A stretch of 64,000 nt of DNA from Chlamydiales bacterium (GTDB lineage: Bacteria > Chlamydiota > Chlamydiia > Chlamydiales > Simkaniaceae). The notes beneath the pieces are model-generated. The model made no database searches, was not told the DNA's origin, and worked only from the letters and a program-made list of their open reading frames with translations. This document shows, in pieces, positions 16,610 to 25,587 of this stretch; positions within the stretch are counted from its first letter, which is position 1, and each line of letters starts with the position of its first letter. The translations under genes and the position numbers were made by a program. The stretch covers positions 1 to 64,000 of the forward strand of contig JACKPO010000003.1 of NCBI GenBank assembly GCA_024233515.1, read 5' to 3'.

Positions 16610-17653
16610 ATGAAACGTTACCTCCTTCTTTTGATTGTTCCTCTTTTATGTTTTGCCCATGAAGGAGAAAAAGCTCCTTCTTTTCCAAGGCCACCTGAAA
16701 AAGAAATCACGGTTGAGGCGCAGCCGTGGGTGAAAAATTGTATCGCCGAGCCCTATGTCGAGGCTGATTTCTTGTACTGGAAAGTTGCCGAGGAGGGATT
16801 AGCTTATGCAGCAACTGGTTTCGGGGATCCAAATGCTCCTCTTCAATATCGTGGAAAGGTGTATGACTTAGATTTCGAAGGGGCTTTGGGTTTACGCGTT
16901 GGACTGGGATTGAATTTGGCACATGATGGGTGGGATCTTTTCTTGCGCTATACCTGGATGTATTCGAATGCCTCGGATAGTGTGACTGCGGATCCGAATA
17001 AAGACCCGTTGAGACCGATATGGTTTACAGGGCCCGATTTCCTGTTTAGTGGGGGGCTTGAAAGTGCCAGTGCCCGTTGGGACATTCATTTCAATGTGGT
17101 TGATTTGGAATGGGGACGGAACTTTTATATCAGCCGCTTTTTGACGCTGAGACCTTTTTTTGGACTTAAGGGATATTGGATGGATCAGACCTATAAGGTC
17201 CGCCAAGTGGGACCTGTTCAAGGGCTTGTGGCTACCCATCGGATAAAGTCTGAAAAGGACAACTGGGGGCTAGGGATCCGTTTTGGGATGGATACTTGCT
17301 GGTATTTCGTCAAGAATTGGAGTGTGTTTGCTGATTTTGCTCTAACAAATAGCTGGTCTCGATACGATCACCAACGCAAAGATCACCTCGATTACCACGT
17401 TTCAGGGGAAACCAATACACAGATTCATCTCATCCATGATGCTTATGATATGATCCCAATTCTCGAGCTGGGAACAGGGGTCCGTTGGGAGATGTGGTTT
17501 GCGGAGGATCAGATGCATGCACTCATCCAAGCTGGGTGGGAAGAGCAGGTTTGGTGGGGAGACAATCACTTTCTTGTCGCGGCGGTCAACGATTATGGAA
17601 AAGGAAACCTCATGACGCAAGGGTTAACGTTGCGCTTCCGGTTTGACTTCTGA
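16610..17653 (+). CDS. Outer membrane beta-barrel protein, Lpg1974/MOMP-like
   Basis: A 347-residue protein with a signal peptide (MKRYLLLLIVPLLCFAHEG, cleavage about residue 17). The mature part has YVEADFLYWKVAEEGLAYA, the characteristic opening of the Lpg1974/Legionella-OMP-like pore family expanded in environmental chlamydiae. Many alternating aromatic and polar strands follow, and the last strand ends in Phe (LRFRFDF), the sorting signal used by the BAM machinery. It probably forms a porin-like barrel. A purine-rich AAAGGA lies 9 bases before the ATG. It is monocistronic by spacing. Confidence 0.87.
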   Translation: MKRYLLLLIVPLLCFAHEGEKAPSFPRPPEKEITVEAQPWVKNCIAEPYVEADFLYWKVAEEGLAYAATGFGDPNAPLQYRGKVYDLDFEGALGLRVGLGLNLAHDGWDLFLRYTWMYSNASDSVTADPNKDPLRPIWFTGPDFLFSGGLESASARWDIHFNVVDLEWGRNFYISRFLTLRPFFGLKGYWMDQTYKVRQVGPVQGLVATHRIKSEKDNWGLGIRFGMDTCWYFVKNWSVFADFALTNSWSRYDHQRKDHLDYHVSGETNTQIHLIHDAYDMIPILELGTGVRWEMWFAEDQMHALIQAGWEEQVWWGDNHFLVAAVNDYGKGNLMTQGLTLRFRFDF

Positions 17654-17707
17654 TTGCTCTTTTCGTTTGTAGTGATGTGATGAACAATTTTGGAAGAGAG
17701 TGAATGG

Positions 17708-17971
17708 ATGCCAAAGATTTCTGAATTCTACGGCCTCCTGATCTATATGTATTTTAGTGATCATGCGCCCCCTCATTTTCATGTTCTTTATAATGAATTC
17801 GAGGCATTGATTGAAATCTCAGAAAGGCCTAAAATTATTGCAGGCTTCTTGCCAACAAGAGCGAAGAAAATGGCTGTTGAATGGACAAAGATCAATTTAC
17901 AAGAACTTAAGAGGAATTGGGATCATGCATCTAACAACAAAAAACTTTCCAAAATTGCGCCGCTTGATTAG
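17708..17971 (+). CDS. DUF4160 protein
   Basis: An 87-residue protein of the DUF4160 family: MPKISEFYGLLIYMYFSDHAPPHFHVLYNEFEA... carries the family signature Y-F-x-D-H-x-P-P-H-F-H-V near residues 14-27. ATG 17708 is preferred over TTG 17690 because the family begins with MPxI and GAGAG precedes the ATG. In many genomes DUF4160 genes are followed by a DUF2442 gene, as here, and the pair is often suspected to be a toxin-antitoxin-like module; no activity can be read from the sequence. Confidence 0.87.
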   Translation: MPKISEFYGLLIYMYFSDHAPPHFHVLYNEFEALIEISERPKIIAGFLPTRAKKMAVEWTKINLQELKRNWDHASNNKKLSKIAPLD

Positions 17972-17981
17972 ATATGAGAGC

Positions 17982-18239
17982 ATGGAGTTTAAAAGAGCAA
18001 TCATTGTTGAATGTGAACCTAAGTCGGGCTACCAAGTTTGGATAAAATTTGATGATGGACTCTCTGGAGTGGTAGACCTTAAAGAGTTTGTAGGAAAAGG
18101 AGTCTTTGCTGAGGCTTGGAGCTCTGAAGACAAATTCCAAAGTGTCAGAATCGATCCTGTTACTAAGACGTTAACTTGGGGAGCGGGCGATAATGAAGTC
18201 GATCTTGATCCTTACGTCCTTCGCATGAAAATTTCTTAG
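17982..18239 (+). CDS. DUF2442 protein
   Basis: An 85-residue protein. MEFKRAIIVECEPKSGYQVWIKFDDGLSGVVDL...VDLDPYVLR matches the DUF2442 pattern (short beta-rich N-terminus, FDDG, D-L, W...V-D-L/I-x-P near the end). The frame is open upstream, but ATG 17982 leaves an 11-bp gap after the DUF4160 gene and a GAGAG ribosome site. The alternative ATG 17925 would overlap the upstream gene. Its stop overlaps that of the convergent RND transporter gene by 4 bp. Confidence 0.85.
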   Translation: MEFKRAIIVECEPKSGYQVWIKFDDGLSGVVDLKEFVGKGVFAEAWSSEDKFQSVRIDPVTKTLTWGAGDNEVDLDPYVLRMKIS

Positions 18240-21200
18240 AAATTTTCTCCGGAAATCGTATCCGTATTTTTTGTCTGTTTTCGTTTGTGGATACGCTCGC
18301 GGAGTCCCTCGAGGTAGGTGAAGATAATGGGTGTGAAGTAGAGGGTGAGGATTTGCGAGACGATGAGGCCGCCGACAATGACAAGACCAAGAGGACGGCG
18401 CGATTGCGCAGTCGAGCCGCCGATGCCAAGGGCGATAGGGACCGCCCCCATCATTGCTGAGAAGGTGGTCATCAGGATGGGACGGAATCGGGCGCAGCAC
18501 GCTTCATAGATCGCAGTGCTTAGATCTTTCCCTTCGCGGATTCCTTCGTTTGCAAAGTCAACCAGCATGATTCCATTTTTCAGAACGATTCCAAGAAGCA
18601 TAATCATTCCGACAAAGGCGTAGAGGGAGAGGGGCTCCCCAAAGACCATGAGGGTGAGGACACCACCGAGGGCTGCAGGAGGAAGGGCCGACATCACCGT
18701 GAGGGGATGAACAAAGTTTTCGTAGAGAATTCCCAGGATGACATAGATCGCAAAGATCGTAATGAGAAAGAGGAACTGCATACTCGCAAACGACTGCTGA
18801 AAGATCTGAGTGGAACCGATCTGGATCGCGTGGATATCGGGGGAGAGATTCTCTTCAGAGAGGGTATCGAGGTTGGCAAGGGCCGTTCCAAGGGGAACGC
18901 CGGCACCAAGATCGTAGGAGATGGTGACTGCGGGAAGGGTATTAATGTGGGTGACACTTAAGGGGCCCGTCTTTTCTACCCAAGAGGCGAGAGAGCGCAA
19001 AGGAACTTGCGTGTAGTAGGTTTGATTCGTATCGTTATTTTTATCGGTGGTGGGGATGGCTGTTTTCGTGCTTGCAGAGACGTAGAGTTGATCAAGAACA
19101 GCGGGATTTTTATAGGCGCTGGGGATCGTTTCGATAATGACGTCATATTGGTCGGCGGCCCCGTTGATTTGAGAGAGTTTTCCCCCAGAGTAGGCATACA
19201 TGAGCGCTTGTTCAATCGCTTGCGCGGAGATATTGAGATCATAAGCATGGTCGCGGTTGATCGAAATATCGAGATAAGGGGCGGTGTTATGGAGATCACT
19301 TGTCACTTGATGGAATGAGGGATCTTGTCTCATTTTCCCCATCAGCTTTTCTGCATCGTCGTAAAGAGTGGTGCTATCGAGTCCTTGAAGGGTGTACTGG
19401 TAATTCCCCATACTCATTGAGGTTCCCACATCGAGGTTAATGAGGGGAAGGGGGCGGAGGAAGACGGCGACTCCAGGCACAGAGTTAAGTTTAGGGTAGA
19501 GCTCATTCACAACGCTTTGCATCGAGCCCCGCTCTTTAAACGGTTTGAGGCGGATGAACATCAGTGATTGGTTATCAGCAGGAATGGCGCCAACGGCAAC
19601 ATGTTCTTCAACATTTGGATCGTTCCGAATGATTTCGGAGAGTTGTTTTTGGTAATCCATCATCTGATAGGGAGAGGTTGCGTCGGAGGCCATCGCAAAC
19701 CCATTGACAAAACCAAGATCATCGCCAGGGATAAAGTCGGTTGGAAGAGACATCCCAAGATAGACCGTGGCAACAAAAGAGCCTGCCCCCACAAGGACTG
19801 TGATCAAGCGGTGCTTGAAGACAATACTTAGCCCCTTTTTATAGAGGCTTAAGAGTCCATTGTTCAGTTTATTGGAGACCCACTGGATGAAGTTTTCCTT
19901 TTTTTCACCATCGTTGCCGACAAGGAAACGGCTACAGAGCATCGGAGTGAGCGAAAGAGAGATAAATCCTGAGATCAAGACGGCAATGACGATTGTGATG
20001 GCAAACTCTCGGAAAATCCGCCCAATGATCCCTGCCATAAAGACCATAGGGATGAATACGCAGGCGAGAGAGAGGGTCATCGAAAGGATCGTGAAGCTAA
20101 TCTGCTTCGAACCATTGAGAGAAGCCTCCCACTTTGTTTTTCCCATCTCAGCATGGCGGTGGATGTTTTCAAGAACGACAATCGCATCATCGACAAGAAA
20201 CCCGATCGAGAGGGTAATCGCAAGAAGAGAAAGGATATCGAGGCTAAACCCAATCAGATACATGACGGCGAAGGTTCCCACCACCGACATAGGAAGAGCA
20301 AGAAGAGGGATAATGGTATCGCGCGCTTTTCCGAGATAGAAAAGAACGACAAGGACAACAAGGAGGAAGGCGATCACGAGGGTCATTTCCACATCATCGA
20401 TCGATTCATTGATATAAACCGACTGGTCGAAAATCGTTTCGACTTTGACCGATCCTGGAAGTTCCCACTTCATACTATCGAGCTCTTCTTTCACCCCATC
20501 GATCACCTTAATCGTATTCGAACCCGCTTGCTTGATTACTGCAAAGACCACGCATGGAGTAGAGTTATCTTTTGTAATGAAGTTGAGGGAGTATTTATCG
20601 TTTTGAAGAGAATCGAGCGCTCTACCGAGGTCCTTTACTTTGAGAAGGGCGTGATTGTTGTTGCGGATGATGAGCTCGTTATACTGTTCGGCTCGATCCA
20701 TCTGCCCATCAACGGTCAGGGTATATTCTTTATCGGGGCCGTAGAGATTTCCCACGGGAAGTTCGGGGTTACTGTTCTGGATGGCTGTGGCTACCTCGTC
20801 GATCCCTATTTGGTGGGAGGAGAGGTAATCGGGATCCACTTGGACACGGACCGCGAAAGGGGCGCCATACACATTGATATCCGAAACTCCATCGACCATC
20901 CCCAGGCGGCGACCGATGAGTGAGTAGGCATAGTCATAGAGTTCTCCCAAAGGAATCAGATCGGAGGTGATCGAAAAGAAGAGGACAGGGGTTTGCGAAG
21001 GGTTTGTTTTTTTATAGGTCGGGTAGTTGGGGAGGTCGCTGGGGAGATAGGGCTGCGCTTGGTTGATTGCGGCCTGGACATCGGTTGCAGCTGAATCGAT
21101 ATTTCGATTCAGATCAAACTGGAGAACAATGGTTGAGCTTCCATTTGAGCTTGAAGAGGCAATTGTTTGGATCCCATCGACTGCTGCAAACTGCCGCTCT

Positions 21201-21400
21201 AACGGAGAGGTGACAGTATCGGCCATCGTTTGCGGGCTTGCTCCTGGATAACTCGTCGAGACCTGAATCGTTGGGTATTCCACGTCAGGAAGATCACTCA
21301 CAGGAAGAGCCTGATAAGCCAAGATCCCAAAAAAGAGGATCGAGATCATGACAAGGGTTGTCATGACAGGGCGGCGGATAAAAGGCTCAGAAAAGTTCAT
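18236..21400 (-). CDS. RND efflux transporter, inner membrane subunit (AcrB/MdtBC type)
   Basis: A 1054-residue proton-driven RND pump. It opens MNFSEPFIRRPVMTTLVMISI, the typical first membrane helix, followed by the periplasmic porter/docking domain with YPGASPQTMADTVTSPLERQ. Membrane helices cluster near 335-545 and 865-1040. The proton-relay acidic pair in helix 4 is visible as GFLVDDAIVVLENIHRH near 405. It overlaps the adaptor gene by 4 bp. With the adaptor and outer membrane factor it gives a complete tripartite pump spanning both membranes. Substrate unknown; the sequence is closer in look to multidrug (MdtB/MuxB) than heavy-metal pumps. Confidence 0.94.
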   Translation of the reverse strand: MNFSEPFIRRPVMTTLVMISILFFGILAYQALPVSDLPDVEYPTIQVSTSYPGASPQTMADTVTSPLERQFAAVDGIQTIASSSSNGSSTIVLQFDLNRNIDSAATDVQAAINQAQPYLPSDLPNYPTYKKTNPSQTPVLFFSITSDLIPLGELYDYAYSLIGRRLGMVDGVSDINVYGAPFAVRVQVDPDYLSSHQIGIDEVATAIQNSNPELPVGNLYGPDKEYTLTVDGQMDRAEQYNELIIRNNNHALLKVKDLGRALDSLQNDKYSLNFITKDNSTPCVVFAVIKQAGSNTIKVIDGVKEELDSMKWELPGSVKVETIFDQSVYINESIDDVEMTLVIAFLLVVLVVLFYLGKARDTIIPLLALPMSVVGTFAVMYLIGFSLDILSLLAITLSIGFLVDDAIVVLENIHRHAEMGKTKWEASLNGSKQISFTILSMTLSLACVFIPMVFMAGIIGRIFREFAITIVIAVLISGFISLSLTPMLCSRFLVGNDGEKKENFIQWVSNKLNNGLLSLYKKGLSIVFKHRLITVLVGAGSFVATVYLGMSLPTDFIPGDDLGFVNGFAMASDATSPYQMMDYQKQLSEIIRNDPNVEEHVAVGAIPADNQSLMFIRLKPFKERGSMQSVVNELYPKLNSVPGVAVFLRPLPLINLDVGTSMSMGNYQYTLQGLDSTTLYDDAEKLMGKMRQDPSFHQVTSDLHNTAPYLDISINRDHAYDLNISAQAIEQALMYAYSGGKLSQINGAADQYDVIIETIPSAYKNPAVLDQLYVSASTKTAIPTTDKNNDTNQTYYTQVPLRSLASWVEKTGPLSVTHINTLPAVTISYDLGAGVPLGTALANLDTLSEENLSPDIHAIQIGSTQIFQQSFASMQFLFLITIFAIYVILGILYENFVHPLTVMSALPPAALGGVLTLMVFGEPLSLYAFVGMIMLLGIVLKNGIMLVDFANEGIREGKDLSTAIYEACCARFRPILMTTFSAMMGAVPIALGIGGSTAQSRRPLGLVIVGGLIVSQILTLYFTPIIFTYLEGLRERIHKRKQTKNTDTISGENF

Positions 21401-22500
21401 TCCTCATCCTCTGCTTGTACCACGCTCACCTTTGCTCCGGGATAAAGATTGATCTGGCCGACAGTGATCACCTTTTCTCCCGCTTTAAGTCCCTCTTCCA
21501 CCACAATGGTGTTGTCCTCTTGCATCTGTCCCGTTTTCACGTTCCGTTTTTCGACCGTTTTGTTCCCTTTCATCACATAGACATATTTCCCCTTGGGGCT
21601 ATTTTGAATCGCAGCGAAAGGGACGACGATCGCTTGATCAAGGGTATCTAGGACTAGCTTGACCTTCACAAATTGATTGGGCCAGAGGAATTTATTTTCG
21701 TTGGGATGGGTTCCTTTGAGTTTGATCATCCCTGTCGAGATATCGATTCCATTATCAATAAAGGAGAGGGTCCCCTCGTAGCTGATGGGGGGCGTATCAT
21801 CAACGGTGACGGTGACCTTCAGCTCCCCATTTTGCATCTGACACCGCTTCACTTTAGGGAGGTCTTTTTCATTGATATAGAAGACGGAATAGATCGGTGT
21901 GATCTGATTCAGGGTGACGAGCGTTGTCTCAGCAGATTCGAGAACAATGTTCCCATCGCGCACCTGACTTTCCCCAGCACGGGCACTCAAGGGGGCATGG
22001 ATCATCGTATAGCCGAGATTGATTTTTGCATTATCGACATCGGCCCGACTTTGTTTCACCGCGGCGTCACTCGTAATCACTGTTGTGATCAGGTTGTCGT
22101 AGTCATTTTGTGAAATGTATTCATCCTTCACAAGTTTAGAGTTTCGCTCAGCGTTTCGCTCCGAATAGCCAAGATTTGCAAGGTTTTGTTCGAGTTCTCC
22201 TTCGGCTTTTTCGAGATTGGCGATGTAGGTCCGCTGATCGATGAGGTAGAGAAGATCTCCCTCGTTCACATCAGCCCCATCGGGGAAATAGGTTTTCATC
22301 AGCTGCCCATCGACTTGTGCCATGATGTTGACAACTTGGAAGGCCTCCATATGTCCTACTGTTGAAATATAGTAGGGGACATTTTTAGCTTCTGCCTTTC
22401 CAACATGGACAGGAATCGGTCTTGCCTCTTTCGGCGGCACTTTTTTTGAGCAACCCAAACAAAGAAGGGCCAGTAAAAGGCTACATCCGAGTTTTTTCAT
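21397..22500 (-). CDS. RND periplasmic adaptor lipoprotein (MdtA/AcrA type)
   Basis: A 367-residue membrane-fusion protein. Lipoprotein signal MKKLGCSLLLALLCLGCSKK with lipobox LCLGC, so it should be lipid-anchored at Cys17. Two half-lipoyl/barrel-sandwich segments surround a coiled-coil hairpin (about 80-150); the beta-barrel and proximal domains follow (IYSVFYINEKDLP, VDDTPPISYEGTLSFIDNGID, IVVPFAAIQNSPKGKYVYVM). It bridges the pump and the outer membrane factor. It overlaps both neighbours (4 bp with the pump gene, 20 bp with the outer membrane factor gene). Confidence 0.93.
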   Translation of the reverse strand: MKKLGCSLLLALLCLGCSKKVPPKEARPIPVHVGKAEAKNVPYYISTVGHMEAFQVVNIMAQVDGQLMKTYFPDGADVNEGDLLYLIDQRTYIANLEKAEGELEQNLANLGYSERNAERNSKLVKDEYISQNDYDNLITTVITSDAAVKQSRADVDNAKINLGYTMIHAPLSARAGESQVRDGNIVLESAETTLVTLNQITPIYSVFYINEKDLPKVKRCQMQNGELKVTVTVDDTPPISYEGTLSFIDNGIDISTGMIKLKGTHPNENKFLWPNQFVKVKLVLDTLDQAIVVPFAAIQNSPKGKYVYVMKGNKTVEKRNVKTGQMQEDNTIVVEEGLKAGEKVITVGQINLYPGAKVSVVQAEDEE

Positions 22501-23986
22501 CTATCGATTCCTTTTCTTCAATCATTTCGACGTAAGGGACTTTATGATCCTCTTCAGGTGGAAAGAGGATCCCTGTTGCATAGGCAAGATTTGCAACAGA
22601 GGTGTACCAATTGTTTTGCGACTGTGCGAGCTGCGCTCTGGCGTCAGCCACAGCTGTTTGCGCATTGATCAGATCAACGATCGTCCCTGTTCCAACCTTA
22701 TATTTTTTGAGGTTCACCTTAAAATCTTCTTCCGCAGAGGCGAGATACTCACCCGCATATTCAAGGGACTCTTTTGCATACGCTACATCACTGCGGTAGT
22801 TCGATACATCTTGAACCACATCAAGTTGCACCTGCTCAAGGGAGGCGCGCGCTTGCTCAAGGGAGGCGCGCGCTTTTTTAATCGAGTTCTCGATGAAAAA
22901 TCCTTGGAAGAGAGGGAACGTCAGATTCACTTGCGCTGTGAAATCGTAGGTGTCACTCACGCCGTGTTGATAATATTTCCGTCCGATATCAAACTCGCCG
23001 GTGATGGTCGGAAATTTTTGCCGTTTTGATGCTGTGACACTGGCTTCCATCGACTTCACCTCCGCTTCTGCAGCGAGAAGGTCGGGACGCATTTGGTTTG
23101 CTTTGACAATCAGCTTATCAAGTGTTTCGAGTTTGAAGGGGACAATCTTTCCTGGGTAATCTTGGAAATAGAAGATCTGATCGGAAGGGAGCCCCATCTC
23201 TGCCACAAGAGAGGTGTAGGCATTATGGAGGCTTTGCTTTTGATTCACGACCGCTAGTTTTTGTGAAAGATAACTGGTTTTTGCCTGCACAATATCGGAG
23301 ACGTCAGCAAGCCCCTGCCGAAATTTTTCCTCTGTGGCATCGAGAGAGACCTTTGCATTGATGACATCTTGCTCACTCGAAAAAAGGAGCTCTTTTTGAT
23401 AGAGGTAGTTGTAATAGCTTGTCATCAGCGTTTGAATCGTCTGTTGGATCTGACTATTATGGGACCAGTCGGCATTGTAGAGCGATTGGAGAGCGGCTTC
23501 ACTCGTATAGCGCGTTTGCCCAAAATCTAAAATCGTGTAAGTTAAATCGAGCTCGCCCCCATACTGCGTTTCATAAATGATCATTCGTTCAGGGCCGGTG
23601 AATTGCGCATAGCGTGTGCGCATGTAGCTTCCATCGATATCGGCTAAAATGAAATAATTCTGAAGGGACTGACCATACTCTGCGGCGCTGACTCTTGCTG
23701 CTGCCCAACTTTGTTTCGTATTTGGGTTTCTCGCAAGGGCAATATCGATCATTTCAGCAAGGGAAAGGGGAGCTTCTTTCGAGAAGAGATGATAATCTTC
23801 AGCTTCCCGCTCTAAAGCGCTCATATCAGGAAGACGACGGGTTGCTTCTTGAGGTGGTGACCAAATCGAATCACTCCGTTTGGGAGCGTAGGCATAAGGA
23901 TCATTTGCACCTTTAACATCACACCCCTCAAATAAAACAAAACAAACACACAAACCTAAAGCGATTCGCATCATTAGAAACACCAT
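22481..23986 (-). CDS. Outer membrane efflux protein (TolC/OprM type)
   Basis: A 501-residue outer membrane channel for the RND pump, first gene of the operon. Lipoprotein-like signal ending VLFEGC, so an OprM-like lipid anchor is likely. It shows two OEP-type repeats of long alpha-helical hairpins (for example LARNPNTKQSWAAARVSAAEYGQS and the second half NAQTAVADARAQLAQSQNNWY). A 21-bp exact tandem duplication (22833-22874) gives two adjacent ARASLEQ heptads in the second hairpin. The divergent bcp gene starts 80 bp upstream. Confidence 0.92.
   Translation of the reverse strand: MVFLMMRIALGLCVCFVLFEGCDVKGANDPYAYAPKRSDSIWSPPQEATRRLPDMSALEREAEDYHLFSKEAPLSLAEMIDIALARNPNTKQSWAAARVSAAEYGQSLQNYFILADIDGSYMRTRYAQFTGPERMIIYETQYGGELDLTYTILDFGQTRYTSEAALQSLYNADWSHNSQIQQTIQTLMTSYYNYLYQKELLFSSEQDVINAKVSLDATEEKFRQGLADVSDIVQAKTSYLSQKLAVVNQKQSLHNAYTSLVAEMGLPSDQIFYFQDYPGKIVPFKLETLDKLIVKANQMRPDLLAAEAEVKSMEASVTASKRQKFPTITGEFDIGRKYYQHGVSDTYDFTAQVNLTFPLFQGFFIENSIKKARASLEQARASLEQVQLDVVQDVSNYRSDVAYAKESLEYAGEYLASAEEDFKVNLKKYKVGTGTIVDLINAQTAVADARAQLAQSQNNWYTSVANLAYATGILFPPEEDHKVPYVEMIEEKESIDEKTRM
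22833..22874 (-). repeat. Exact 21-bp tandem duplication inside the outer membrane efflux gene
   Basis: 22833-22853 and 22854-22874 are identical. In the protein they encode ARASLEQ twice, one extra heptad in a coiled-coil helix near residue 375. Confidence 0.95.
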
Positions 23987-24029
23987 TTTATTTCTTCTTT
24001 ATTTTATTAACTTATTTAAATCAACGGTG

Positions 24030-24058
24030 TTGTTTTTAATTCCCAAACAATAGATAAT
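24030..24058 (+). promoter_or_regulatory. Promoter of bcp, possibly leaderless
   Basis: TTGTTT (24030-24035), 17-bp spacer, GATAAT (24053-24058). The bcp ATG is at 24067, so the expected transcript start is at most a few bases before it. No Shine-Dalgarno sequence lies in the intervening CCAAAAGC. Confidence 0.6.
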
Positions 24059-24066
24059 CCAAAAGC

Positions 24067-24525
24067 ATGGAACATGCAAAAGACTTTACACTGAAAGATC
24101 ACGAAGGAAAAAACGTTCGCTTAAGCGACTTCAAAGGGAAATGGGTCATTCTCTATTTTTATCCAAAAGATGATACACCCGGCTGCACAACAGAGGCGTG
24201 CGATTTTACAACGCTTCGCACCAAGCATTCGGATATTGTAATTATTGGAGTGAGCCCAGACTCGAGTGAAAGTCATGCTAAGTTTATCGCGAAGCACAAC
24301 CTTCATTTGATCCTCTTAGCTGATCCCGATAAAGAGGTCCACCGTCTCTATGGCACGTGGGGAACCAAAAAGAATTATGGGAAAGAGTACGAAGGGGTGA
24401 TTCGTTCAACCTTCCTGATCAACCCAGAAGGGGAGATTGCAAAGGAGTGGAGAAACGTCAAAGCCACAGGACATGCTGAGCGGGTCTTCAAATCCCTCGC
24501 TGAGTCCAATCCCACACATCTGTAA
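24067..24525 (+). CDS. bcp: Thioredoxin-dependent peroxiredoxin, Bcp/PrxQ type
   Basis: A 152-residue thiol peroxidase that reduces hydrogen peroxide and organic peroxides. Thioredoxin fold with the peroxidatic Cys in YPKDDTPGCTTEACDF near residue 40 and a second Cys five positions on (C-x4-C), the PrxQ arrangement; Arg and Thr of the active site (GVIRSTFLINPEG) are present. Only A-rich sequence precedes the ATG, so translation may rely on a leaderless message from the promoter at 24030-24058. The 3' end overlaps the convergent M48 protease gene by 38 bp. Confidence 0.93.
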   Translation: MEHAKDFTLKDHEGKNVRLSDFKGKWVILYFYPKDDTPGCTTEACDFTTLRTKHSDIVIIGVSPDSSESHAKFIAKHNLHLILLADPDKEVHRLYGTWGTKKNYGKEYEGVIRSTFLINPEGEIAKEWRNVKATGHAERVFKSLAESNPTHL

Positions 24526-25540
24526 AAAGAGCCGCTTGCCGCTCATCGGCGCTCGGGTGGGAAGACCATAGCCCTTGGAGTTTCTGATACCAGGTCGGGA
24601 GATAATCGTAGAGACCATGCGACTCCGATTTTAGGATCTCTTGTAAGAGAAGGGCCCCTGCGGGGTTATATCCCGCTTCTTTTGCAAGACGTGTGCCATA
24701 TTTATCAGCTTCGAGTTCATGGTGGCGGCTCCCCATGAGGAAGTAGAGTTCGACGCCAATTTTTACCAGCCAGTTAAACGCAAAGTTGTGGATTGTCTGA
24801 TAACTTTTGAGAGTCTTTTCTTCTTCTTCAAGATCTTTTCTTTTTTCGGCGGATAAATAAAGCTCTTGAGCACGCCCCTTAAGATCTTCTCTCCAGTTAT
24901 CAAGTTTGACTTGGGTATAAGCGCTGATAGAAAAGATCAGTGCTTGGACAATAAAGCTCCACTCTAACTTGCGAGCACTATGGCGGGCATCTGCATGGGT
25001 CATTTCATGCCCTAATAGCGCTGCCACCACATCTTCTTTCGTCACCCCATTATAACTGATGAACTCACCTGTTTCAGGGTGGGTATAACCTTTGAGTCCC
25101 ATCGCTTCTTTGTTATGGACGTAGTAGTCGATCCGTTCGAGGATTCGTCTGTAAATCGCCATTTTTCCACCAGGGAGGCACCAAGCATTGACGACATCTT
25201 TATTGATGATTTGAACTTCATAAGGGAGATCCCGTCGGGCATGAGCTTTGAGATTTCCCATAATCTCCTGAACCTTAGGGAGCTCAAAATGCCTGGGCAT
25301 CTTTCCCCCTTGAGTAAAGACCATTCCTGGGTACATTGCCGTTCCCATTGCTTTCTCGATCCAAGTCGGGAGGTAGCCGAATTCTCTCCGTCCGAGAACA
25401 GGATTGACCCCATAAAAGTAGTTGAATAGAGCAAAAAACGGGCTCGCAATTGTTTTGACTAGCGTGCTCTCTCCCGGAAGAGAGACCTTTTCAGTACTGT
25501 CAAATCTTTCTTCTAAATGTTCACTTCCGACAGGTTCCAT
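24488..25540 (-). CDS. M48-family metalloprotease
   Basis: About 350 residues. Zinc site HEMTH near residue 178, with the third ligand in HELEADKYG near 270, placing it in the M48 (Ste24/HtpX/BepA-like) peptidases. A hydrophobic segment precedes (TIASPFFALFNYFYG), and another follows the HEMTH motif (SFIVQALIFSISAYTQV). No clear signal peptide. ATG 25540 is used because GGAGG lies 8 bases upstream; the frame is open to 25576. It follows gatB by 47 bp and may be the last gene of the gat operon. Likely role: membrane or envelope protein quality control, by family. Confidence 0.87.
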   Translation of the reverse strand: MEPVGSEHLEERFDSTEKVSLPGESTLVKTIASPFFALFNYFYGVNPVLGRREFGYLPTWIEKAMGTAMYPGMVFTQGGKMPRHFELPKVQEIMGNLKAHARRDLPYEVQIINKDVVNAWCLPGGKMAIYRRILERIDYYVHNKEAMGLKGYTHPETGEFISYNGVTKEDVVAALLGHEMTHADARHSARKLEWSFIVQALIFSISAYTQVKLDNWREDLKGRAQELYLSAEKRKDLEEEEKTLKSYQTIHNFAFNWLVKIGVELYFLMGSRHHELEADKYGTRLAKEAGYNPAGALLLQEILKSESHGLYDYLPTWYQKLQGLWSSHPSADERQAALFTDVWDWTQRGI

Positions 25541-25587
25541 GAGATCCTCCAATGATTTCTTGCAAAAACTATACAAGAAGAGTGGAT

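Noticed and set aside
20153..20923. 256-codon plus-strand frame opposite the RND pump gene
   Set aside because: The pump gene on the other strand is unmistakable; this frame has no motif.
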